Positions 1 through 10,174 of a DNA stretch of 64,000 nucleotides are shown piece by piece. The first letter of the stretch is position 1. Each line of letters starts with the position of its first letter. This DNA is from Platanthera guangdongensis (lineage: Eukaryota > Streptophyta > Magnoliopsida > Asparagales > Orchidaceae). The DNA lies in contig CM077158.1 of assembly GCA_039583875.1 (NCBI GenBank), forward strand, positions 120,401,900 to 120,465,899, read 5' to 3'. The position numbers and the translations under genes were made by a program. The notes beneath the pieces were generated by a model. It saw only the letters and a list, made by a program, of their open reading frames with translations, was not told the DNA's origin and made no database searches.

Positions 1-490
1 TGCTTGTGCAGGAGCGTGCGGACTGGAGCCAGAGTCCGGTTTAGCCTTGTGACGAGGTTATGGACTCAGGAGTTGCGGACTGGAGTCTGCTGTTAGCGGA
101 CTGGATTGGCGTGTCCGCTAAGTCCGGAGGTGCCTTGGTAATGAGGCAATGGACTTGGGATATGCGGACGGAAGCCGGGTGTCCGCTGAGTCCGGCAGGT
201 GCCTTGATGGCGAGGCTGCGGGCTCGGGTTTTGCGGGCTGATGCCTTGTCCGCAGAATGGCGGACACGGCTGTTGTGGAGTCCGGCTGTGGTGGTCCTGG
301 CTTGGCCTCTGGCGGCAAGGCGGGCTGGATATTGGAGTCCGGCCTTGGAGAAGCTGGGGCGGACTGGCTATCTGCACAGGAGCGGCGAACTGGTATGTGT
401 GTCCGCGGGCTGGCGGACACACTTGTTCTAGCTGCGGGATGTGGCGGTGATCCTATCGGCTAGGGCGGTGACCATACTCATCATCGTGCC

Positions 491-498
491 TATAAATA
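491..498 (+). promoter_or_regulatory. TATA box of Copia-1 5' LTR
   Basis: TATAAATA followed by GGACCC, the only good TATA box in this LTR. The same box is at 4704-4711 in the 3' LTR. Transcription would start about 30 bp downstream and define the start of R. Position and motif are seen; use is inferred. Confidence 0.7.
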
Positions 499-1111
499 GG
501 ACCCATGTCACATCAGGAAAAGCATGAACCTAGACCGAAGTAAGTGAACAGTAATTGAGCTCGCGTAAGTTGCTGCGGTCTGTACTTTGGTGTCCGCGCG
601 GATTGAGAGTTGACCCGGTTGTGCTGTGTAGGTTGTGCGGATAGCGCTGGAAAGCCAGGACTTGGCTCTGATTGCGGTCAGGGACAGTGCAGACTCTGCG
701 GTTAAGCAACATGCGGTAAATAGCAGGTCACGGATAGCGACCAGGCGGCTTCTCGTTGGCAACTTGGTTCGGGGTTCCGGAAGTCGCCTGCTTCAGACGG
801 ACTGTTCCATTCGGTGACGCAGCTTGTGCGGTCTGGCGGCTAGGCGACCTCGCGGTCAGGCGGCCTGCAGATTGGCGGTGAAGAGCTAAGCATTGGAATA
901 AGGGGTGAGTCCGCGCGGCTTGGGTTGCGGTCTGGCGACCTGGCGGACTGAGCGGACTCCACAGCAATAGGTCGGCGGCTTGTTGATTGAGTCCGCGCGG
1001 CTTGTTTTTTGTTCTTGTCTTTGTAACTGTCTCTGCTCTCCCGGTGTTGGGTTTTGGTGAAGCATGTCTCGCCATGTATGTCTCGCCTTGTAAAGTAGTT
1101 TGCTCTTGATC

Positions 1112-1117
1112 AATAAA
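1112..1117 (+). terminator. Poly(A) signal of Copia-1 LTR
   Basis: AATAAA within GATCAATAAAGAAG, about 620 bp after the TATA box; repeated at 5325-5330 in the 3' LTR, where it would act in 3'-end formation of the element RNA. Confidence 0.5.
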
Positions 1118-1288
1118 GAAGCTTGTGCTGCATGTGTTGCTGTTTGTTACTGCTTTATTGAGATAACCCCTGCTAACTCCACGATCCGGGAAAACTTTCA
1201 ACATTATAAGTGGGCGTATTCTCCTTCGGTTTGTTGAGTTTTCAACAAGGTATCCAAGGGGGCGTCTGCGGTTTGTTGAATTTTAACA

Positions 1289-1304
1289 TGGTATCAAAGC
1301 CAGG
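1289..1304 (+). other. Primer binding site of Copia-1
   Basis: TGGTATCAAAGCCAGG begins right after the LTR terminal CA and matches the usual plant site complementary to the 3' end of initiator tRNA-Met, with one mismatch to TGGTATCAGAGC. Confidence 0.88.
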
Positions 1305-1374
1305 TTGTTGGAGTGGTCAAGCAGTGCTCAATGGAAGTAGTTGCTCGTCTGTAGAGGAAACCAGTGGTAGAACC

Positions 1375-3915
1375 ATGGAAGTGGAGGATGCAAGCTGTCT
1401 TGGAATTGATCTCCTTACAGAGACGAACTGTGAACGGTGGAAGTCCTGTATGAAGAGCTTTCTTCTTGGTGAGGACCTTTGGGAGGTTGTATGCGGAGCA
1501 GGAAGACAAGAGGATACTGCTGGCAATGCTGAGGCGATGAGAGCTTGGAAGCAGGCAAATGCGAAAGCGGAGTCTATTCTCAAGCAGGTGATCTCATCGG
1601 AGCTCTTGGACCACATCAGTGGATGTCGGTCAGCAACAAAGGTCTGGACTTCCCTTGATGGGTTGTTCAGGAAGAAGGTGAAGGTTGCTGCTGAAGATGG
1701 TCCCTCTACTTCGTATCAGGAAGAAAGGAGTGTTTCTCCTAGGCGTGATAGGAAGAGGAAGGAAGGACCACAGTGCTATAAATGCAAGCAGCAAGGTCAT
1801 CTTTGGAAGGAGTGCAAGGTTGCCTTGCTCTCGGCGAACGTTGCTCAGGTAGGGAGGAAGGAGAAGAACATAGTTGGGATATCAACTAGTTCTGGAGCTG
1901 ATCGGATGAATGCCAATGATAGTGCAGCTATCTGGCATGAAAGACTGGGGCATGTAGGGATGGACAAGCTGAAAGCAATGGAGGAAAGAAGACTCGTAAG
2001 AGGCTTGCCTAGATTGTCATCCTATGGCGATGGTCGGGGGTGTGCGGGATGTCAGGAAAGTGGAGCCTATCGCTTCATGGTTGACAAAGCACAATCCAGA
2101 TGTAATGCACCATTGGCGGTTGTCCATTGTGCTCTGGTGGGACCGACCGTCACGGCCAGTCTTGGAGGCAGCAGGTTCATGCTGATATTGGTTGATGACT
2201 ATTCTGGGTATACGTGGGTATACTTTATGAAGAAAAAGTCCAACATGGTACGCTTGTTTGTAGAGTTCAAGAAGCTTGTTGAAGGCCAGCTTGGCCGGAG
2301 GATCAAGGTGTTGAGGACAAGTATCGGTGGTGAGTTTGGCTCAACCGAGTTCTCACGCTTTTGCAGGAAGCAAGGGATCCGGATGGAGATTTCTTGTGGA
2401 CATACATCACAACAGGGTAGTTTTGCAGCTCGGATGATCCGTTGGTTAACGGAGACCTGCAAGTGTTGGCTTCAGAGTAAAGGCGTTCTGAAGGCTCTTT
2501 GGGCGGAAGGAATAGCCTGTGCTGCTCATGTCATCAACCGGATGCCTCTTAGTCCGATCATAATGAAGACTCCTTATGAGCTGATGTTCGGAGTGAAGCC
2601 CTCAGTGAAGCACCTTCGGGTGTTTGGATCTACCTGCTATATACACTCTCCGGGTGCTCTCAAGACAAAGCTAGTCTTTGTTGGGTATGATGAGCAGAGA
2701 AGAAGATGGAGGTGTATGGATCCTGCGACGAAGAAACTCATAATATCGAGAGACATTGTTTTCGATGAGTTGACGCTGTATTGGGGTAGCTCTTATGTGG
2801 AGCTAGAGATAAGCAGATCAGATGGTGGGCTGAAGGAGGCTGCTGCTAAGGAAGTGGAGTTGCCTGAGTCACCAGGTGCTCCAGGTTGTTCTAGCTCCGG
2901 GGCAAAGGCGTCAGAGTCGGGAAGAAGGGGGAGCGATGCTCCAGGATCTTCTGCCTCGAAGACGGAGGCTTCCGGTTCAGGATGCAAGGGGAGCGATGTT
3001 CCAGGCAGTTCTTGTTCAAGAGGGGAGTCTTCTGGTTCAGGTAGCAGGGGGAGCATTGCTTCAGATGCTTTTGGTTCCAGTAAGGAGGCGTCTTGTTCAG
3101 GGAGCAAAGGGAGCATTGTTCCGGGTTTGCCCGGGAACGGAGCTGGTTCAATAGCAGCGGAGGTGGTTAGCCATGATCAGGTTCTTCGGAGATCGAAGAG
3201 GATCAGTAAGCCACCAGCTCGATATAGTGAAGGGAACACGGCGGACTTGGTCCCGTGTTTCCTTGTTAGCCCTCAGGTCGAGCAAGGTACTTCTGGCTGT
3301 GATGACCCCACTAGAATGAAGGAGGTGGTTGACACCAAGTCTGAAGAGGTGACTTCTCTCAGAGGCAATGAGGCTTGGACTTCAGTGTCCAAGGAAGTTG
3401 GTGATACTCCTGTGATGCAAGAGTGGAGGTTGAAGCTGAAGAAGGCAGAGGGAAGCATGACTCCTTTTTGGAGATGCTGGAGGGCTCCCTCATGGTCCAT
3501 GATATGCGGGGAGAGGACTATGTCTTTGACATCTCTTCGTAGATGCTATCGGAAGGACCAAGTGCACGGTTACAGGAGCTGCTGGAGTTATTCACCACTT
3601 CTCACTTCAAGGTGGAGTGTTGAATTCTGTGAAGTGAAAGTGGGTGAATGGAAAGCTTGGGAAACCTATCCGCGCGGACTACGCGGACAGGGTTGGCGGA
3701 CTGCTAGGTCGGCAGGGATGTTGCAGGCGGTTTGCTCTGTGGCGGCCTGGGCGGTCTGTTCGCGCGGACTACGCGGACAGCAGCAGCGGTCTGACAGGCC
3801 AGTGTATGCTCTGCAGGCGGTTGACTCCCATGAAGTAACCGGGCGGATAGCAATGCTATCCGCGGAGTCCGGCATGAAGCGGACTGAAGAACTGGAGCTA
3901 GGGAGACCGGTTTGA
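1375..3915 (+). CDS. Gag plus catalytically altered integrase, single open frame without protease, RT or RNase H
   Basis: One uninterrupted frame runs from upstream of the primer site to 3915. I chose the ATG at 1375 (ACCATGG context) because it starts the Gag-like segment; an in-frame ATG also spans the LTR/primer-site junction at 1288. In order: Gag core; CCHC zinc knuckle at 1774 (CYKCKQQGHLWKEC); GAG-pre-integrase (WHERLGH) at 1933; integrase with first Asp in VDDYSG (about 2194). The second Asp position reads TSIGGEF (2317), and the Glu position of the usual VAERKNR reads FAARMIR (2422), so two of three DDE residues are replaced. A Ser/Gly-rich linker follows (2880-3140), then about 28 residues resembling the start of RT (3316). 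The protease motif is absent between knuckle and pre-integrase. The last 298 nt lie in the 3' LTR. It looks like a structural Gag with an integrase-derived tail, not an enzyme. Confidence 0.82.
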   Translation: MEVEDASCLGIDLLTETNCERWKSCMKSFLLGEDLWEVVCGAGRQEDTAGNAEAMRAWKQANAKAESILKQVISSELLDHISGCRSATKVWTSLDGLFRKKVKVAAEDGPSTSYQEERSVSPRRDRKRKEGPQCYKCKQQGHLWKECKVALLSANVAQVGRKEKNIVGISTSSGADRMNANDSAAIWHERLGHVGMDKLKAMEERRLVRGLPRLSSYGDGRGCAGCQESGAYRFMVDKAQSRCNAPLAVVHCALVGPTVTASLGGSRFMLILVDDYSGYTWVYFMKKKSNMVRLFVEFKKLVEGQLGRRIKVLRTSIGGEFGSTEFSRFCRKQGIRMEISCGHTSQQGSFAARMIRWLTETCKCWLQSKGVLKALWAEGIACAAHVINRMPLSPIIMKTPYELMFGVKPSVKHLRVFGSTCYIHSPGALKTKLVFVGYDEQRRRWRCMDPATKKLIISRDIVFDELTLYWGSSYVELEISRSDGGLKEAAAKEVELPESPGAPGCSSSGAKASESGRRGSDAPGSSASKTEASGSGCKGSDVPGSSCSRGESSGSGSRGSIASDAFGSSKEASCSGSKGSIVPGLPGNGAGSIAAEVVSHDQVLRRSKRISKPPARYSEGNTADLVPCFLVSPQVEQGTSGCDDPTRMKEVVDTKSEEVTSLRGNEAWTSVSKEVGDTPVMQEWRLKLKKAEGSMTPFWRCWRAPSWSMICGERTMSLTSLRRCYRKDQVHGYRSCWSYSPLLTSRWSVEFCEVKVGEWKAWETYPRGLRGQGWRTARSAGMLQAVCSVAAWAVCSRGLRGQQQRSDRPVYALQAVDSHEVTGRIAMLSAESGMKRTEELELGRPV
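3609..3617 (+). other. Polypurine tract of Copia-1
   Basis: AAGGTGGAG lies directly before the 3' LTR start TGTTGAATT, where plus-strand DNA synthesis would be primed. Confidence 0.75.
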
Positions 3916-5501
3916 CAGTTGCCTTGGTCTTGCTCTGGTGCAGCGGGAAGCCGCGGAGACCGTCGGTCAACGCGGACAGAAACTGGAGGTCGCCCGGTAT
4001 GGCAGGCTAGATCCAGTGTCCGCCAGTAAGTGCGGACTGGCCCTTGTGGCCAGCGGACTGGACTTGGTGTGATCTGAACCAAGTCCAGGATGGCTCAGTC
4101 CGGGGAGATCGCGCAGTGGAGCGCGGGCTGGTTTCTCAGTCCGCCAAGCGTAGTAGAAGTGTTGTGCCTTGTTTGCTAGCTTGGGGAAATGTGGACTGGA
4201 GAATTGCTTGTGCAGGAGCGTGCGGACTGGAGCTAGAGTCCGCTGAGTCCGGTTTAGCCTTGTGACGAGGTTATGGACTCAGGAGTTGCGGACTGGAGTC
4301 TGCTGTTAGCGGACTGGATTGGCGTGTCCGCTAAGTCCGGAGGTGCCTTGGTAATGAGGCAATGGACTTGGGATATACGGACGGAAGCCGGGTGTCCGCT
4401 AAGTCCGGCAGGTGCCTTGATGGCGAGGCTGCGGGCTCGGGTTTTGCGGGCTGATGCCTTGTCCGCAGAATGGCGGACACGGCTGTTGTGGAGTCTGGAT
4501 GTGGTGGTCCTGGCTTGGCCTCTGGCGGCAAGGCGGGCTGGATATTGGAGTCCGGCCTTGGAGAAGCTGGGGCGGACTGGCTATCTGCACAGGAGCGGCG
4601 AACTGGTATGTGTGTATACAGGCTGGCGGACACACTTGTTCTAGCTGCGGGATGTGGCGGTGATCCTATCGGCTAGGGCGGTGACCATACTCATCATCGT
4701 GCCTATAAATAGGACCCATGTCACATCAGGAAAAGCATGAACCTAGACCGAAGTAAGTGATCAGTAATTGAGCTCGCGTAAGTTGCTGCGGTCTGGACTT
4801 TGGTGTCCGCGCGGATTGAGAGTTGACCCGGTTGTGCTGTGCAGGTTGTGCGGATAGCGCTGGAAAGCCAGGACTTGGCTCTGATTGCGGTCAGGGACAG
4901 TGCAGACTCTGCGGTTAAGCAACAGGCGGTAAACAGCAGGTCGCGGATAGCGACCAGGCGGCTTCTCGTTGGCAACTTGGTTCGGGGTTACGGAAGTCGC
5001 CTGCTTCAGGCGGACTGTTCCATTCGGTGACGCAGCTTGTGCGGTCTGGCGGCTAGGCGACCTCGCGGTCAGGCGGCCTGCAGATCGGCGGTGAAGAGCT
5101 AAGCATTGGAATAAGGGGTGAGTCCGCGCGGCTTGGGTTGCGGTCTGGCGACCTGGCGGACTGAGCGGACTCCACAGCAGTAGGTCGGCGGCTTGTTGAT
5201 TGAGTCCGCGCGGCTTGTTTTTTGTTCTTGTCTTTGTAACTGTCTCTGCTCTCCCGGTGTTGGGTTTTGGTGAAGCATGTCTCGCCATGTATGTCTCGCC
5301 TTGTAAAGAAGTTTGCTCTTGATCAATAAAGAAGCTTGTGCTGCATGTGTTGCTGGTTGTTACTGCTTTATTGAGATAACCCCTGCTAACTCCACGATCC
5401 GGGAAAACTTTCAACATTATAAGTGGGCGTATTCTCCTTCGGTTTGTTGAGTTTTCAACAGGGTATCCAAGGGGGCATCTGCGGTTTGTTGAATTTTAAC
5501 A
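3618..5501 (+). repeat. 3' LTR of Copia-1
   Basis: Complete LTR of 1,884 bp, TGTTGAATT...AATTTTAACA. It contains the TATA box at 4704-4711 and AATAAA at 5325. Repeated words such as CGCGGACTACGCGGACAG (3672 and 3762) give many short inverted repeats. Apparent ORFs in both strands of this LTR reflect its GC-rich repetitive composition. Confidence 0.92.
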
Positions 5502-6339
5502 ATTTCATTCTGTTCACTAAAAGTTGAAAGAAAGTCAGTTGATTGATCTACATAACTTCAACAACAACTTTGGAGAGCTTTCTCTCTAAGGTAGAATAAA
5601 CAACAAAGCAAGCACTTGTTGCAATGACTTCACAATTCCAGCAGGCCCAATGTTGAAGATACATTCTTGGAGCTGTGAAGAAGGCAGGACTGAGGTTTCT
5701 CTGTTCAGAAAGAGGAAGACACAGATATTACTTCTTTGGTGCTCTACATCATCAATAAACAATAATCCAACTGTTGGATCTTTCAAAAGATCTTTGTTGT
5801 AGGGCTGTTGAGTCTGAGTTGTAGGATTCTTGTGGTGAATATGAGTTGTAGGATCCTCCTGTGAATCTGATGTAGGGTTGTGTGCCTGAGTTGTATGAGA
5901 GTTTCTCTCTGAGGTAGGATCCTATGTGGATCTGAGTTATAGGGATATCCTCCTAACCTGAGCTTTAGGACTTTGAGAAAAATCTGAGGTAGGTGATCTG
6001 TGAATCACTGAGCTGTAGGATCATTGCTTGCTCTAAGTGGTAGCGCCTTGGGCCTCAGTGTAGGACTTGGAGGGGTCTGAGAAATCCTGAGGGATTTGAG
6101 TTGTAAGCTCATTGAGCTGAGTTTGGAGGAGTTGCCTGATCTAACACACTGTTAAAAATGTGGAACCACTATAAATTACTTGTGTGCTGGTTGTGTTCTT
6201 GAAAGCTAAACTATAAACTAAAATACACAACACACTAAATCAGGAAAAGTTAAGAGGAAAATTAAAAAGAATATAACCCAATTCCCCCTAGGATTTAGCT
6301 ACTCTTAAAACTAAATACTTTCATATAGTACTTAATAAC
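5502..6339 (+). repeat. Decayed Sirevirus-like LTR relic (R/U5 part), plus orientation
   Basis: No ORF. The tail (GTGGAACCACTATAAATTAC at about 6160, then a CCCCCTAGG stretch at 6285) parallels the 3' part of the intact Sirevirus LTR at 28876-30497 read on the minus strand (GGGGAACCACTATAGTTCC, then a CACCCCCC stretch). From about 5790 to 6130 it holds many degenerate copies of TGAGTTGTAGGAT-like words. The similarity is in layout and short words, not close identity, so it is a different old family. Copia-2 truncates it on the right. Confidence 0.5.
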
Positions 6340-6769
6340 TGTTGCAGGATGGAGGCCGGGCGGTCTATTGCTGTTCAGAGACTGCGCGGTTTGGCGGTTT
6401 TTCCTAGCCGGTCTATGTGTCGGGTTGTTGTTGTTTCGTATCCCAGCGGTCAGGCGGCTTTTCTCAGACGACTTGGAGATCGGGGTGTCTAGCGGTCTCC
6501 TGTGACAGCTTGCGCTGTGTGTGCTTGTTCTCCCCTCCTGTTGGTGGTCGGGCGGTTAGCCAGTTTGTCTAACCGCACGGCTTGTCCGGTTTGTCTTTTT
6601 GTAAAGCCGCATATACTTGTAAATTTTTAGTCCCACGTTGGTTAATTGTAATCTCTCTCATCTCCTCCATTTTATAAAAGGGAGGCTATACCAATTTAAT
6701 TGATACCTTTTTTGGATAATTAAGTTTACATTACTCCAATTTTTCGGTCTGTTATTTTCTGTTCGCACA
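6340..6769 (+). repeat. 5' LTR of Copia-2
   Basis: The right end is fixed by the primer site (GCACA then TGGTACCAGAG). The left end at TGTTGC (6340) is the best TG start but is not confirmed by a second LTR. A TATA box (TATAAAA, 6673-6679) sits in a TTTTATAAAAGGG context. Confidence 0.55.
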
Positions 6770-6780
6770 TGGTACCAGAG
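6770..6780 (+). other. Primer binding site of Copia-2
   Basis: TGGTACCAGAG, one change from the initiator tRNA-Met site TGGTATCAGAG, placed exactly after the LTR end. Confidence 0.75.
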
Positions 6781-6829
6781 GACTCGGTCCTTTCCTCCCA
6801 ATTGTGTGCGCTCTCTCTGTTCTCGCGGC

Positions 6830-7085
6830 TTATTCCTTATTTCTGCGACCTATTTTCGCGGCTTGATTCCTCTTCTGCCCGTTGCATTGTTCATGCGGCT
6901 TGTTCCTTCCCGCGACCTGTTCTCACGGCTTGTTTCTGCTTTCTGCGACCTCTCCTCTTTTTTGTTGCTGCGACCTGTCCTTTAAGTTGTCGCGACCTAT
7001 TCTACCCACTCTCCTCTTCTTTATCGACGTGACCTGTTTCTTTTCACCGCGACCTTGTTAGCCGCCCTCCTTCTAGCTGCGACTT
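6830..7085 (+). repeat. Degenerate GCGACCT/GCGGCTTG repeats in Copia-2 leader
   Basis: Between primer site and gag the leader repeats GCGACCTRTTC and GCGGCTTGTTCC-type words about every 20-40 bases (for example near 6846, 6860, 6893, 6916, 6948, 6969, 6993). They encode nothing convincing. Confidence 0.5.
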
Positions 7086-7107
7086 GTTTCTTCTGCTATT
7101 TTCTTCT

Positions 7108-10100
7108 ATGGCCCACTCTGATATCTCCACCACCAATAATCCTGTTGCCTCTCTTCCTCCTACTCCTCCCACTCCTTCTGTTAATCTGGGCACCGCTTCC
7201 AAGCATATTGGTCCCAACTATCCAGATTGGAGTGTCTCCTTCACCTTCCTCCTCCGCTCTCAACGCAAACGTCATCATCTCACTGATGACCCTCCTCCAC
7301 TTGATTCCCCTCTCTATGATGACTGGGATGCCAACGATGCTCTTGTCCGCACATGGCTGGCTATCAGCCTTTCTGATGAATGTCTTCCTGTCATCCATCA
7401 TGATGAAACCGTCAAGGCCGCTTGGCTATATCTTGCCGCTCCCTACTCCAAAGGGGCCCAAACGTCTCGCATCTATACTTTATATGCGGACCTCTTTGCC
7501 CGTCCCTCCATGTCTCCCGCAGTCGCTTACCAACAAGTTCAGGCTCTCGGAGCCGAAATTTTTCAAAACCGCCCCTTCTCTGCTGATCTCGCTGAGCAAC
7601 ACAAACAATTCTAGGAGCTTCTTGATGTTTGTTATCTTCTCCGCCTTCCAGAGTCCTATGACATGATCCGTCAACAAATCCTTGGTGAGGTGGAGTCTCC
7701 CACCCTAGATGCCACCGCTGCCCGCATTGCCACTGCCACTTCTTTGCTCCAACGTCCATTGTTATCCTCCCCTCCTCAATCGGACAACTCCGCTCACCAT
7801 ACTTAGCGCAGTGGCTCTGGTGGTCGTCATCTCCCATCCATCGAACGTGGTGTTGATCGCTTCATGTGCTCTCATTGTGGTCGCACTGGCCATAAGGTTG
7901 ATCATTGTTGGAGGAAACATCTTCATCTTCGCCCATCTGGCGACACTTCCTCTTCCTATACGAGGTCGTTCACCTTTGTGGTCACATCTTCAGGTAGTGC
8001 CCACGTCGCTACTCAAGTTAAATGGCTGATTGATTCTGGTGCTACGAATCATTTGACTGGCAATCCGCACTGTTTTGCTCTCCTACAACAGCATGATCAG
8101 TTACCCCTGGTCCTTTTTGCGGACGACTCTCCCTCACCGGTCAATGGAACAGGGGTTGTTCAAGTTACTCCGTCTCTTTGATTGGCGGATACCCTCTATG
8201 TGCCCAAGTTCCCATGCAACTTGTTATCTATCACTTGTCTTTGCAAACAACTACAATGCTCTGTTATATTCACGTCTACTTCTTGTTCTTTTCAGGAACC
8301 GGACACCAAGCGGACGATTGCTACTGGGATTGAGAGCGGCGGCCTCTACTTCCTCGACAACATTTCTGCTTTCTCCGCCTTCTCTACATCTTCTACTGAT
8401 CTACTCTAGTGGCAACTTCGCCTTGGTCATGCTCCTCCCCGTCTTCTTCGTCCGCTTCTACCACATCTCCCTCTGCAAGGCCCACAGCTCAACTGTGAAG
8501 CATGTCAACTCGGCAAGCATCACCGCTCTTCCTTCCCACCGAAGCAAGGTCGTGGATCTTCCCGGCCGTTTGAACTTGTTCACTCTGACATTTGGGCTCC
8601 GGCTCCTACCCTCACCGTTGGTCTGTGTAGTTCTTATTTTATAACATTTATCGATGATTTCTCTAGATGTACATGGGTGTATCCTTTAAAAGATCACTCA
8701 GAACGTTTTTCTGTATGGACAGCTTTCTATCATATGGTTACAACTCAATTTGATGCGTCTATTAAAATTTTTTGTTCTGACAACGCTAAAGAATATCTTA
8801 GTCATGCCTTCACTTCCTTTTATGTGCAATATGGTATTATTCATCAAACTACCTGTGTATATTCCTCGCAACAAAATGGGGTGGCGGAACGCAAGAACCG
8901 TCACCTTCTCGATGTCGCCGCACTTTGATGACACAAATGCACGTTCCTCACTCATATTGGAGATACGCTGTCCTCCTCGCCTGTTACCTAATTAATCGCA
9001 TTCCATCCACAGTTCTCCACGGCCAAACTCCATTATTTCTTCTCTATCCTGGCAAGGATGCGTTTCCACTTCCTCTACGTATCTTTGGGTGCACGGCCTT
9101 TGTGCACATTCCTTCCACAACCCATGATAAACTTGACTACCATGCCACCAAATGTATCTTTTTGGGTTACTCAACAACTCAAAAAGGCTACTGTTGTTTT
9201 GATCCCGTTTAGCGGAAACAATTCGTCTCCGCGGATGTCACCTTCTTCGATAATGTTTCTTATTTCTCCTCCAACCCCACTCCACGTCCACCTCCTTCTC
9301 TCACTGTCCCCTCCACCCCGTCTACTCTCGCCGAGCTTTTCCCACCATCACCTCCACCATCTCCTCCTTCCCTCCCTTCCTCATCACCACCCCGTCTCCT
9401 TCTTCTCTATGGCCATCTCTCTCCTCTCCCAGGCCAGCTCTCTCCGCCACGGATGCTCCGGTTGCTGAGGAACATGACGACCTGGATATACCCATTACTC
9501 TTTACAAAGGGGTGCGGATGTGTACCCAGCACCTGCTGGCTGTTGTTGTTTCATATGATCGTCTGACTCCTTCTCGCAGAGCGTTTGCATTAGCTATCTC
9601 TGAGACCGCCACTCCCCGCACCTACCAGGAGGCTCTCACTATTCCTCATTGGAAGACAGCCATGGATGAGGAAATTGCTACCCTCACTGAATGAGGGACC
9701 TGGACCCTAGTTCCCCCACTGTTGTGCACGGATGATGTTGGCTGTCGTTGTGTCTTTGTTGTAAAATTCTGTCCCGATGGTAGCGTGGATCACTATAAGG
9801 CCAGCATGGTGGCCAAAGGTTTCACTCAGACCTATGGTGTTGATTTCTCTGATACCTTCTCTCCCGTGGCTCGTCTCAACACCATTCGGGTCCTTCTCTC
9901 TGTCGCTGTCAACAGGGATTGGCTCATTTCGCAGCTACATGTTAAGAATGCTTTCCTCTATGGTGATCTACAGGAAGATGTTTACATGGAGCAACCTCCT
10001 GGGTATGTTGCTCAGGGGGAGACACAAGTATGCCAGCTAAATAAGGCTATCTATGGCCTCAAACAGAGTCCTCGTGCCTGGTTTGACAAGTTTAGTGGCA

Positions 10101-10174
10101 TTGTTGCGGCCATTGGTTTTACAAGAAGCTCAACAGATCACTCCTTGTTTGTTAGGAAAATCGCCTCTGGTCTA
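7108..10174 (+). pseudogene. Copia-2 gag-pol pseudogene (Gag, protease, integrase, partial RT)
   Basis: The gag ATG at 7108 lies in TTCTATGGCC. Domains in order: Gag (7108-7850); CCHC knuckle CSHCGRTGHKVDHC at 7867; protease with LIDSGATNH at 8025; pre-integrase (LRLGHAPP) near 8415; integrase with FIDDFSR (8650), CSDNAKEY (8775) and NGVAERKNR (8877), so all three catalytic positions are retained; integrase C-terminus to 9210; RT from about 9610, including QLHVKNAFLYGDL and YGLKQSPRAW, lost before its YVDD box. Stops break the frame at 7612, 7804, 8179, 8407, 8926, 9208 and 9692, with frame changes near 8925 and between 9210 and 9510. It is dead, but its domain order is complete up to the truncation. 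Confidence 0.88.

Larger units (their letters stand above)
1..1288 (+). repeat. 5' LTR of Copia-1 (partial)
   Basis: This is the right-hand part of the 5' LTR; by alignment with the 3' LTR about 590 bp lie left of the window. It is GC-rich and packed with GCGGAC/GTCCGC words in both orientations, unlike the AT-rich surroundings. It lacks a 9-bp block (CGCTGAGTC type) that the 3' LTR has near 4241. It ends with AACA directly before the primer binding site. Confidence 0.93.
1..5501 (+). mobile_element. Copia-1: non-autonomous Ty1/copia LTR retrotransposon, left end cut by window
   Basis: The block at 1-1288 is repeated at 4205-5501 in direct orientation. The 3' copy starts with TGTTGAATT (3618) and both copies end in TTTTAACA, so they are LTRs with TG...CA ends. 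A primer site follows the left LTR and a purine tract precedes the right one. The internal region is only about 2.3 kb, against roughly 4 kb for a complete copia, because protease, RT and RNase H are missing. By eye the LTRs differ at about 23 substitutions plus one 9-bp indel over 1,288 bp (about 1.8%), so the insertion is fairly recent. The left target-site duplication lies outside the window; the right flank begins ATTTC at 5502. Confidence 0.93.
6340..10174 (+). mobile_element. Copia-2: degenerate Ty1/copia element, 3' truncated
   Basis: LTR, primer site and gag-PR-IN-RT are in the normal copia order. The element stops inside RT at about 10174, where an LTR fragment of a gypsy family begins; RNase H and the 3' LTR are missing. 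No target-site duplication can be found because the right end is lost. Confidence 0.85.

Noticed and set aside
93..1204. Open frames on both strands of the Copia-1 LTR (for example 728-1204 minus, 60-431 plus)
   Set aside because: They occur in both LTRs and have no domain; GC-rich repeats with few stop codons explain them.
4761..5417. 218-codon minus-strand frame in the 3' LTR
   Set aside because: The 5' LTR copy is broken at the same place by single changes, and the text has no recognisable domain; it is repeat composition.
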